This document shows, piece by piece, positions 1-6,057 of a DNA stretch of 10,232 nucleotides. The position numbers were made by a program, and so were the translations under genes. Each line of letters starts with the position of its first letter. Position 1 is the stretch's first letter. Source of the DNA: Phycisphaerales bacterium (GTDB lineage Bacteria; Planctomycetota; Phycisphaerae; Tepidisphaerales; Tepidisphaeraceae); assembly GCA_003153655.1 (NCBI GenBank), contig PMAK01000151.1:6014-16245 (forward strand). Direction: 5' to 3'. The notes below the pieces were generated by a model, which worked only from the letters and a program-made list of their open reading frames with translations, ran no database searches and was not told the DNA's origin.

Positions 1-354
1 CGCGAGCTGGAAAACGCCATCGAGCGTGCCGTCGTTTTGAGCAACGACGAGGATTTCCACGAAGAGCTTCTCCCCCTCAGCGTCCGCATGTTCGCCGCTC
101 AGCGCCGCACCACGCAATCCAGTGAATCCATCGAAACCCTCACGCGCCGTCTGGCCGATCAATCCATCGCCGACTACGAACTCCGCGAAGGCGAAATCTA
201 TCAGCTAGTCATAGACCAGATCGAGCGCGCCCTTATCGATCGTGCCCTCGCCAAATGCGGCGGCGTAAAAACCAAGGCCGCCGATTTTCTCGGCATCAAC
301 CGCAACACCCTCAATAAAAAGGTCAAAGACCTCGGCATCCAGACCGCGGACTAA
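1..354 (+). CDS. Sigma-54-dependent transcriptional activator, C-terminal fragment (5' end outside window)
   Basis: The reading frame is open from base 1, so this is the last 117 residues of a longer protein. It begins RELENAIERAVVL, the signature at the end of the AAA+ ATPase domain of NtrC-family enhancer-binding proteins, which use ATP hydrolysis to remodel sigma-54 RNA polymerase. A charged linker of about 50 residues follows, then a Fis-type helix-turn-helix at about residues 68-113 (AKCGGVKTKAADFLGINRNTLNKK region, with the usual A-A-x-x-L-G-I-x-R-x-T-L pattern). The N-terminal sensor domain lies outside the window, so the signal it responds to cannot be inferred, and I give no symbol. 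A TTG at 37 could be mistaken for a start but lies inside the AAA+ domain. The next gene begins 92 bp downstream on the same strand. Confidence 0.9.
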   Translation, partial: RELENAIERAVVLSNDEDFHEELLPLSVRMFAAQRRTTQSSESIETLTRRLADQSIADYELREGEIYQLVIDQIERALIDRALAKCGGVKTKAADFLGINRNTLNKKVKDLGIQTAD

Positions 355-446
355 ATTTATAATTCCCATTTCAGCCCGATAAAGATTTTGCCGAAAGCGC
401 CTTTATCTCGGCGTACCAGATCAGTATCCTTCGCCCAAAATAGAAT

Positions 447-1091
447 ATGCGCTTCAAATCCATCCTACTCTTCGGCGCGCCCGGTAGCGGCAAAGGAACC
501 CAGGGCAAAATCCTCGGCTCTATTCCCGGCTTTTATCACAGCGCCACCGGCGACATCTTCCGCTCACTCGATCTGCAAAGTGAAATGGGCCGCATATTCT
601 GGGAATACGCCGGCAAGGGAAAGCTCGTCCCCGACGAAATTACGATCAAACTTTGGAAGCAGTACATCAAGGGCATGGAGATGATCAACCAGTTCCATCC
701 CGACAGCGAAATCCTCGTCCTCGACGGCATCCCCCGAAACATCAAGCAGGCCGAACTCCTCGACGACACCATCGACGTCGTAAAGGTGATTCACCTCATC
801 TGCTCTGATCTGAATAAAATGGTAGAGCGCCTTCGCCGCCGTGCCCTGCGTGAAAATCGCTTCGATGACGCCAGCGACGAAGTCATCCGCCGCCGTCTCG
901 AGACCTACGATCGAGTTACCAAGCCGGTCCTGGATCATTATCCCCCGGATCGCATCGTCCACGTGGAAGCGACCATGTCCCAGATCCGCGTCCTTCGAAA
1001 TCTCGTTGAATTTCTGGTTCCCCTCAAGGAAGAGCACGATCACCAAAGAGAACAGGCGGTCGCGGCTCGTGAATCCGTTAAGAATCACTAA
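447..1091 (+). CDS. adk: Adenylate-kinase-like nucleoside monophosphate kinase
   Basis: This 214-residue cytosolic enzyme probably catalyses AMP + ATP to 2 ADP. The P-loop GAPGSGKGT is at residues 10-18, followed by the NMP-binding segment SATGDIFRS (32-40), the LVPDEI segment (60-65), LDGIPRN (92-98; canonical adenylate kinases have DGFPR) and the arginine-rich lid/core region RRALRENRFDD (131-141). RRRLETYDRVTKP follows (148-160), with its T-x-P motif. The lid is short, with no inserted zinc-finger or long LID domain, so this is the short adenylate kinase form. About 20 charged residues extend beyond the core at the C-terminus. The ATG at 447 is preceded by A/T-rich sequence without a clear Shine-Dalgarno. 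It is not next to secY or ribosomal protein genes here. UMP/CMP kinase specificity is not excluded, so the symbol is tentative. Confidence 0.85.
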   Translation: MRFKSILLFGAPGSGKGTQGKILGSIPGFYHSATGDIFRSLDLQSEMGRIFWEYAGKGKLVPDEITIKLWKQYIKGMEMINQFHPDSEILVLDGIPRNIKQAELLDDTIDVVKVIHLICSDLNKMVERLRRRALRENRFDDASDEVIRRRLETYDRVTKPVLDHYPPDRIVHVEATMSQIRVLRNLVEFLVPLKEEHDHQREQAVAARESVKNH

Positions 1092-1113
1092 GCCGCAACC
1101 GCCAGCTTGCACA

Positions 1114-1133
1114 GACCGCGATCCCTCGCGGTC
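1114..1133. terminator. Hairpin between convergent adk-like and flp genes, possible bidirectional terminator
   Basis: A perfect 7-bp GC-rich stem (GACCGCG at 1114-1120 with CGCGGTC at 1127-1133) encloses a 6-nt loop. It lies 22 bp past the kinase stop codon and 20 bp past the flp stop on the other strand. There is no adjacent U-tract on either strand, so intrinsic termination is uncertain, and the call rests on position plus stem quality. Confidence 0.3.
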
Positions 1134-1153
1134 GGCGAACTAAAAAACCGTTA

Positions 1154-1303
1154 CTACGTCGAGCTGTTCAGCGAACTCCAGTTCGCGAGGACTTTTCCAC
1201 CAACGGAGCCGATGACGGCAATCGCCGCCACCACAATCAAACCAGCGATCAGCGCGTATTCCAGAACTTCGCCGCCGCTATCATCCATGAGGAAACGATA
1301 CAT
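1154..1303 (-). CDS. Flp/type IVb pilin precursor (49 aa)
   Basis: This small gene reads MYRFLMDDSGG, then EVLEYALIAGLIVVAA, then a C-terminal stretch ending WSSLNSST. It matches the Flp/Fap class of tad pilins: a short hydrophilic leader, a Gly before the cleavage point and a hydrophobic helix. Assuming cleavage after Gly10, Glu and Tyr fall at mature positions +5 and +6, the hallmark of type IVb pilins processed by a TadV-type prepilin peptidase. The mature peptide would be about 39 residues, almost all of it the N-terminal helix that polymerises in the inner membrane. The start is supported by AGGGG about 7 nt before the ATG. No other tad/cpa genes (ATPase, TadB/C platform, RcpA secretin, peptidase) are in the window, so the secretion machinery must be elsewhere. 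The gene is convergent with the upstream kinase. Confidence 0.85.
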   Translation of the reverse strand: MYRFLMDDSGGEVLEYALIAGLIVVAAIAVIGSVGGKVLANWSSLNSST

Positions 1304-1496
1304 GGGAATTCCCCTATTTTGAAAAAAAGCAGAACAATAATCTACGCGTGATCTACATCGGATTCATTAAGCAATGCTTTATTAAAACGGATGACTTTGG
1401 TCTTCCATTAAGTCGTGGAAATTCCACGGTGCATTAATCGGACTTTTAATACAGAAAGAGACGCCTGCCAAGGCCAAATATCCGGAAAAATCATTC
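1304..1496. promoter_or_regulatory. AT-rich intergenic region upstream of flp, with palindrome
   Basis: These 193 bp between the GH5 stop and the flp start (both minus strand) are clearly more AT-rich than the surrounding genes. They contain a 15-bp interrupted palindrome, CGTGGAA-A-TTCCACG (1414-1428), and three copies of CATTAA (1365, 1406, 1432). A smaller inverted repeat AAGCA-A-TGCTT lies near 1370. I found no convincing -35/-10 pair and no TGGCAC-N5-TTGC sigma-54 site. The region most likely holds the flp promoter and an operator, but that is inferred from its composition and position. Confidence 0.35.
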
Positions 1497-2573
1497 CTAT
1501 TTACCAACATCCCGATGCATCGCCTCTTTGAAGAACTCCCCACTGCCCGTCAGTTCAAAATTCCAATTTTTCAATAGCTGCGGCCCCCAGTCCGGGTCAT
1601 AAATCCATGCGACCCAGCTAATCCCTTTCTTCTCCAGATACCGCGTGATCAAATTCCCATAATCATCATCTCCCACCGTCTTCCCCGCCGGCAAACCAAA
1701 CCCAATCTCCGTCGCGATAATCGGATACTGAGCCGCCGCGAAACCAAAATCTTCTTCCCACTTCTGCTCCCACGGCTTCTGTCGCTTGTTCGGATATGCA
1801 TGCGTCACATACCCAACCCCGGTCGCCGCGATCGGCTCCTCCCGCAACGGCGTAAGGTCATACGCCCAGTCAAATCCCGCCACCAGTTCGATCTTCTCCT
1901 TGTCATATCCTCTAATCAGCCCGATCATCTCCTCGTTCATCCTCTTCCATTCCCCCCACGAAGCCACGCCAAACTGTCCCCGCCCCGTGCTCGGCTCATT
2001 GAATAGTTCGTAAAACGCAACCGTGTTATTCCCCCGGAAATGCCGCGACATCGCCTGCCAGAATTGATACGTCTCATGCTGCGTCGTGTCGTACATCGGC
2101 GCCTGAAATACTTCCATCTCCAGGTTCCCGATCGAGTGCCAGTCGATGATTACGTAAAGATGCAAATCCGTGCACCACTGCACCGCCTGGTCCAGCAGCG
2201 GAAAATATTCCTTCGCCGTCCGCTGACGCCAGCCGATTGGATGGATCGGAATGCGAACGATCGTCGCCCCCATCTCCTGGACGTGCTCAAAGAGTTCCTT
2301 GTTCCAATGCCCCTCATGATCAAGCATGTCCGGATCGCCAACGGCAACCCCGCGAAACAAAACCGCCTTCCCATCCGGATCGACAAAACGATTCGCCTGC
2401 ACCCGGATCAGCGGCATCTTCTTCCCACCCACCGGCGGCCGCATCCTCGCGCCCGATGGCTCCTTCCACCATTCATGATACGGCTGCGTGGACGGCATGG
2501 TCTGCCCGCAAACAACAGCGCCGGAGCAGCACATCACGAGCATCGCGACCAACCCCTGAGCATTCCGTCTCAT
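1497..2573 (-). CDS. Secreted glycoside hydrolase family 5 (endoglucanase-like)
   Basis: This 358-residue protein has an N-terminal signal peptide (MRR, then a hydrophobic core at about residues 7-21, probable cleavage near VCGQ at 21-24) and a GH5-type TIM barrel. Visible landmarks are DWHS (144-147), the general acid/base Glu193 in FNEP (191-194), the His258-x-Tyr260 pair in VTHAY, the nucleophile Glu289 in IIATEIGFG, and the substrate-platform Trp region SWVAW (319-323). Both catalytic glutamates are present, so it should be active on a beta-1,4-linked glucan or mannan; the subfamily cannot be read from motifs. The frame extends upstream to 2645, but I chose the ATG at 2573 because AGGAG lies 5 nt before it and the signal peptide then starts correctly. 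No lipobox or carbohydrate-binding module is seen. It is divergent from the methyltransferase gene. Confidence 0.9.
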   Translation of the reverse strand: MRRNAQGLVAMLVMCCSGAVVCGQTMPSTQPYHEWWKEPSGARMRPPVGGKKMPLIRVQANRFVDPDGKAVLFRGVAVGDPDMLDHEGHWNKELFEHVQEMGATIVRIPIHPIGWRQRTAKEYFPLLDQAVQWCTDLHLYVIIDWHSIGNLEMEVFQAPMYDTTQHETYQFWQAMSRHFRGNNTVAFYELFNEPSTGRGQFGVASWGEWKRMNEEMIGLIRGYDKEKIELVAGFDWAYDLTPLREEPIAATGVGYVTHAYPNKRQKPWEQKWEEDFGFAAAQYPIIATEIGFGLPAGKTVGDDDYGNLITRYLEKKGISWVAWIYDPDWGPQLLKNWNFELTGSGEFFKEAMHRDVGK

Positions 2574-2705
2574 GCCTTCTCCTGTATTGTTTGTTTCCTT
2601 CGCGGCGAGCAGTTCCATTCTCCCCAAAAATCGGGGAATCGCCATCGTGCAAGTCTTCCCCGTACAAAATCACCCGCGGAAGTTGCCGTCAATTCCAAAA
2701 CCCAA

Positions 2706-2731
2706 CGCGCGGTATTGACTTGAACCGCGCG
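2706..2731. promoter_or_regulatory. Perfect 8-bp inverted repeat around a TTGACT -35-like box
   Basis: CGCGCGGT (2706-2713) and ACCGCGCG (2724-2731) are exact inverted arms separated by 10 bp. The spacer contains TTGACT (2715-2720), a good -35-like hexamer pointing at the methyltransferase gene. Seventeen bp further is TGAGAT, a poor -10 with three of six consensus bases, which would put transcription near the ATG at 2750 and give a leaderless mRNA. The arrangement fits a dimeric repressor operator over the -35 in this divergent region, but no regulator is identified. Confidence 0.35.
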
Positions 2732-2749
2732 CTGGCGTGAGATGTGCGA

Positions 2750-3865
2750 ATGGCAGATTTTCAGCATTACGCCAACACTCTTTCACCCAACGTCTGCTCG
2801 GTCGTCAGGCCGGCCGATTGGCGTTTAGACGCCGGCCTGGTGCGCCGAATCAAAAATGCCTATCGGCTCGGTTTGGAGAATTCAGGTAATCCCGGCTCTT
2901 CCGTGTGGACCACCACGTTTCGCAAGCGCCAACAGCCCGTCCACGACGCCCTGATGAGCAAAGAGGACGCCGTCACTGCTGCCGCCCTCAGCAATCCCGC
3001 CCAAAATGAACTCTATTACGGCATGGACAGCATTTACGCGGCCGGCACGCAAGACCTGAAGACTATGGATCCCCCGCGCAGCATCCTCGTCTTTTTCATA
3101 CTCGACACACTCGCCAAGCTCGCAGAAGCAGTCGGGGCACGATCTGCCTGGAACCCCGAAGCCTCCCAAAAACGGCCCACCGAAACCAATATCGAATCCG
3201 TCATTTCCACCCTCGACGAAATCCTCGGATTCAAAATCACATTTCCCAATCCGTTCGACAGTGAATTCGGCATAAAAACTTCTCGCGGCATCATGGGACA
3301 AAGAGGCCCGCTCTCTCTCTATCAGGCATGGAGATCCGCAGGCATCTGCCGGCTCATTCGGGGCAATCGAATTCTCGAAATCGGCGCCGGCGTCGGCCGC
3401 ACCGCCTACTATGCCCGCGTCATGGGCTTCAAAGACTACACCATCATCGATTTGCCCCTCGGCAATGTCGGCCAGGCCGTATTCCTCGGCGCAGTACTTG
3501 GCCCCGATGCCGTCTGGTTGCCCGGCGATCCAGTCTCAGATCAACCCGGCAGAATTCGCATCCTTCCCCCGGGATGGATCAAAGATGCCTCCGAAAACTT
3601 CGATCTCATCGTCAACGTCGACAGCATGACGGAGATGTCGAGCAAACAGGCGATTGAGTATTTTACGTTCGCATATGAGCACGCCCAGGTGCTTCTTTCG
3701 ATCAATCACGAAGCCAACCCATTCCGGGTATACGATTTGCCTCGCATGGCCGGACTCTCCGTCACAAGCACACGCCATGGCTGTCACGTAAGGCCAGGAT
3801 ACCTGGAGGAATGTTTCCTTAACAAATTGGCGAGATCGAAGAATCAACCGTCGCGCTTGCCCTGA
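2750..3865 (+). CDS. SAM-dependent methyltransferase, putative sugar O-methyltransferase type
   Basis: This 371-residue cytosolic protein has an N-terminal helical region of about 200 residues followed by a class I Rossmann methyltransferase domain. Motif I is ILEIGAGVGRTAYYA (208-222), the acidic end of strand 2 is YTIIDLPLGN (230-239), and the motif IV region is FDLIVNVDSMTEM (284-296). The overall build, including the conserved YGMDSIY near residue 90, NPF near 167 and RG...GP near 179-186, resembles the putative sugar O-methyltransferase family (NanM-like) that methylates surface-glycan sugars. I make that assignment from memory and at moderate confidence. A GTG at 2744 is in frame, but ATG 2750 gives a more typical start; neither has a clear Shine-Dalgarno. 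It is convergent with efp, whose stop is 42 bp away, and lies near two glycosyltransferase genes, consistent with a glycan-decoration role. Confidence 0.7.
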   Translation: MADFQHYANTLSPNVCSVVRPADWRLDAGLVRRIKNAYRLGLENSGNPGSSVWTTTFRKRQQPVHDALMSKEDAVTAAALSNPAQNELYYGMDSIYAAGTQDLKTMDPPRSILVFFILDTLAKLAEAVGARSAWNPEASQKRPTETNIESVISTLDEILGFKITFPNPFDSEFGIKTSRGIMGQRGPLSLYQAWRSAGICRLIRGNRILEIGAGVGRTAYYARVMGFKDYTIIDLPLGNVGQAVFLGAVLGPDAVWLPGDPVSDQPGRIRILPPGWIKDASENFDLIVNVDSMTEMSSKQAIEYFTFAYEHAQVLLSINHEANPFRVYDLPRMAGLSVTSTRHGCHVRPGYLEECFLNKLARSKNQPSRLP

Positions 3866-3907
3866 TAAAGACGCTGACAAGAAAAACAGTTCCCCAACCC
3901 CCCCGAT

Positions 3908-4462
3908 TTACGACCGGCTAAGATACTGCCCCGTATCCGTGCTGATCTTGATCTTCTCCCCAATCACAATAAACCCCGGCACGCGCGTCGTCAGCCCCGT
4001 CTCCAGCTTCGCGTCCTTCAATTGATTCGTCGCCGTCGCTCCCTTGATCACCGGCGGCGTATCCACCACTTCCAAATCCACCGCCGCGGGCAACGTGTAC
4101 GAAACAACTTTCCCATCATGGAACATCGTCACCAGCTGCGTATTCGGCTTCATATACAAAATGTCATCCCCAACAACTTCCTTCGGAATCGTCGTCTGAT
4201 CGTAAGTCTCCAGATCCATCACGACATGCCCATCATTATCGCTATAAAGATATTCCACCTGCCGGCTGTCCAGCGTCGTCGTCTCAATATCGTCCGTCGC
4301 CCCGACGCGCTTGTCCTGAATCGTCCCCTTGGAAACATCGCGCATCTTGAACTGCACCTTCGCGCGAAGATTGCCCGGCGTATTGTGGTCCGCATTCGTC
4401 ACCACAAACAACTTCCCATCAATAATCACTGCCTGGCCTCGACGAATTTCACTTGCGCGCAT
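3908..4462 (-). CDS. efp: Translation elongation factor P
   Basis: This 184-residue EF-P binds between the ribosomal P and E sites and rescues stalling at polyproline stretches. The three beta-barrel domains are visible. The KOW-like domain I begins MRASEIRRGQAVIIDG and has its loop at TPGNLRAK (28-35). Domain II is about 63-125, and domain III ends with LETGLTTRVPGFIVIGEKI and DTGQYLSR, the standard EF-P C-terminal signature. The loop-tip residue that is Lys34 in E. coli or Arg32 in Pseudomonas is Asn31 here, so neither lysylation nor Arg-rhamnosylation at that residue is possible. PGN loops are, to my recollection, common in PVC bacteria, so this may be an ordinary lineage trait. AAGGA about 8 nt upstream supports the ATG at 4462. 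The gene has its own promoter (4515-4543) just behind the GT41 gene. Confidence 0.96.
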   Translation of the reverse strand: MRASEIRRGQAVIIDGKLFVVTNADHNTPGNLRAKVQFKMRDVSKGTIQDKRVGATDDIETTTLDSRQVEYLYSDNDGHVVMDLETYDQTTIPKEVVGDDILYMKPNTQLVTMFHDGKVVSYTLPAAVDLEVVDTPPVIKGATATNQLKDAKLETGLTTRVPGFIVIGEKIKISTDTGQYLSRS

Positions 4463-4514
4463 GAACGATCCTTTTCAAAACCAACGACTAATCTCTCCCA
4501 GCGAGGGGCCGCGA

Positions 4515-4543
4515 AATGTAACCCCAGCCGATTCCCCCGTCAA
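4515..4543 (-). promoter_or_regulatory. Sigma70-type promoter for efp
   Basis: On the minus strand, TTGACG (4543-4538, five of six consensus bases) is followed after exactly 17 bp by TACATT (4520-4515, four of six). Transcription would begin near 4508, leaving a leader of about 45 nt that includes the AAGGA ribosome-binding site. The -35 starts only 8 bp beyond the GT41 stop codon, so efp can be expressed independently of the upstream glycosyltransferases. Confidence 0.6.
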
Positions 4544-4551
4544 ACCACGCC

Positions 4552-5988
4552 TCAGATCGTTTCGGTCCGTTCCCACATCCACCGATACGCCGCCTCGACA
4601 TTCCGGGCAAATCGTTTCCCATCCATCATAACCGAGCCCACCATCCTTCCCCGCAGCGTTTTCCGCAGTTCACTCCTCCCCTCAAAATCCCCGGCCAACT
4701 CCGCCGCAATCCGCACAAACCCTCCATCATCTTTAGCCACCCACCCCGGCAACCCCAGATTCGACAAAATACTCAAGCCCCCGCGCCCAGCTGCCGTCTC
4801 CCCAATCTGGCTCACCACCGGCACCCCCATCCAAAGCGCATCACACGTCGTGGTAATCCCGTTATAAGGCCCGGGATCAAGACAAACATCGATCCGGTCA
4901 TATAACCGCAAATACTCCCCACGCCTCCGGCGCCCCGTAAACTCAATCCGCCCCGGCACGACCCCATCTCGCGCCATCAGTTCCAAAATATATTCCTGCT
5001 GCCGCCCCGATTCCACCAGAAGGAGCAGTCGCGAATCCTTCACCCCTCTTAAAACTCTCGCCCAAGTCCCAAGGGTGGAGTCATTCAGCTTGCAAGGATT
5101 ATTCAGGGATCCAAAGGTTACCGCGCCGAGCTCCCGCGCCGCCGCCGTCGGAACATCCCCCAGCGGATGATAACAGCACCAGCAATCCGGCAATCGCACC
5201 GACTGCTCCGCATAAAACCCATCCACGCCATCCGGATCCATCCATTGATCCGTCAAACGATAATCAATCGCGGATAGCCCCGTTCCCCCAGGATACGCCA
5301 GCCAGGTCACCTGCACCGGCGCTGGCTTGCGCGCAAACATCGGCAGCCGATTAAACGCCATGTGCATTGTTAAATCGACCAGGATATCAATCCGATCCCC
5401 CCGGATCTTTTCCGCAAGCTCATCATCGCTTAGCCCAACCACATCATGCCACACATGCGCACAACTCTTCAAAATCTCGGTAGCCTTATCCGGCCGGCGC
5501 ACGCTCGCATAGCAATGCGTCTCAACAGCGCGCCGATCATGTCCCTCCAAGAGAGGCAAAACAAAAAAGCATTCCGCATGCCCATAAAAATCGGGAGAAA
5601 CGTATCCCACCCGAAGCCGCCGCCCGCTTGACCGGTCATTCCCAAATTCAGCGGGCCTGGATTTCCCACCATGCCTCCGATCCCATTCTCGCACTTCGCG
5701 GAATAATGCACCCCGATCAAACCCAGGACAAAAATGGGCCTTGTAACAAAGGCTGCTATGAATGGCCGCATTCCCCGGCTCCATCGCGACCGCCGCCCGA
5801 GCGCATTCCACCGCTTCCTCAATCCGCCCCGAATCTTTCAGCACATTCGCCAGATTATTCAAAACCCCAGCCTGCCGAGGCTCCCGCAATAAAATCCCGC
5901 GGTACACCGCCTCCGCGGCATCAATCCGCCCAGCCTCCTGGTGCGTGAGTCCATCCTCCAACAATTGTTGCATCTCAACTTGATCCAT
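4552..5988 (-). CDS. TPR-containing GT41 (OGT/SPINDLY-like) glycosyltransferase, short paralogue
   Basis: This 478-residue protein has two clear TPR units (about residues 7-40 and 41-74), a degenerate third helical pair, then a GT41 catalytic domain (about 124-475) of the type that transfers a sugar from a nucleotide donor to protein Ser/Thr, or to Asn in HMW1C-like members. Landmarks are RLRVGYVSPDFYGHAECFF (124-142) with His137 at the place of human OGT His498, KPAPVQVTWLAYPGGTG (221-237), the nucleotide-binding FGSLNNPCK with Lys300 (OGT Lys842 equivalent), and YNGITTTCDALWMGVPVV (375-392) with Asp383. All key residues are present, so it is probably active. It lies 69 bp downstream of its larger paralogue on the same strand, with a repeat element in between. 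The ATG at 5988 has no Shine-Dalgarno; ATG 5973 is an alternative. A CWCC motif at 269-272 is shared with the paralogue. Confidence 0.9.
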   Translation of the reverse strand: MDQVEMQQLLEDGLTHQEAGRIDAAEAVYRGILLREPRQAGVLNNLANVLKDSGRIEEAVECARAAVAMEPGNAAIHSSLCYKAHFCPGFDRGALFREVREWDRRHGGKSRPAEFGNDRSSGRRLRVGYVSPDFYGHAECFFVLPLLEGHDRRAVETHCYASVRRPDKATEILKSCAHVWHDVVGLSDDELAEKIRGDRIDILVDLTMHMAFNRLPMFARKPAPVQVTWLAYPGGTGLSAIDYRLTDQWMDPDGVDGFYAEQSVRLPDCWCCYHPLGDVPTAAARELGAVTFGSLNNPCKLNDSTLGTWARVLRGVKDSRLLLLVESGRQQEYILELMARDGVVPGRIEFTGRRRRGEYLRLYDRIDVCLDPGPYNGITTTCDALWMGVPVVSQIGETAAGRGGLSILSNLGLPGWVAKDDGGFVRIAAELAGDFEGRSELRKTLRGRMVGSVMMDGKRFARNVEAAYRWMWERTETI

Positions 5989-6001
5989 AAGAAATCAATC
6001 A

Positions 6002-6050
6002 CGAAAAATCTTCTCTGCGTCCATCTCTGCATCTCCGCGTCTCAGCGGCT
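6002..6050. repeat. Intergenic repeat element, copy A (between the two GT41 genes)
   Basis: This element fills most of the 69-bp spacer. Its left block CGAAAAATCTTCTCTGCG (6002-6019) matches 9410-9427 at 16 of 18 positions, and its right block CTCAGCGGCT (6041-6050) is identical to 9430-9439. In between are further imperfect TCTCTGC/TCTCCGC units with roughly 10-bp spacing. On the minus strand it reads as purine-rich CGCAGAGA-like units in the untranslated leader of the shorter GT41 gene. Similar 'CGCAGAGACGCAGAG' repeats occur in many environmental bacterial genomes, from memory and unverified here. Confidence 0.6.
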
Positions 6051-6057
6051 ATTCAAT

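Noticed and set aside
378..407. Hairpin GATAAAG/CTTTATC between the activator and kinase genes as a terminator
   Set aside because: The 7-bp AT-rich stem has a 16-nt loop and no following T-tract, so it is too weak to call.
1107..1322. Plus-strand 71-codon open frame after the kinase gene
   Set aside because: The opposite strand encodes a recognisable Flp pilin with a ribosome-binding site over the same bases.
1304..1496. Sigma-54 promoter for flp, suggested by the nearby sigma-54 activator fragment
   Set aside because: No TGGCAC-N5-TTGC match was found on the minus strand in this interval.
2040..2723. Plus-strand open frames opposite the GH5 gene
   Set aside because: They are Arg/Pro/His-rich antisense shadows with no domain, while GH5 on the other strand has both catalytic glutamates and a signal peptide.
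4022..4867. Plus-strand open frame across efp and the GT41 gene end
   Set aside because: It is antisense to efp and crosses into another gene. The composition is non-protein-like and there is no recognisable motif.
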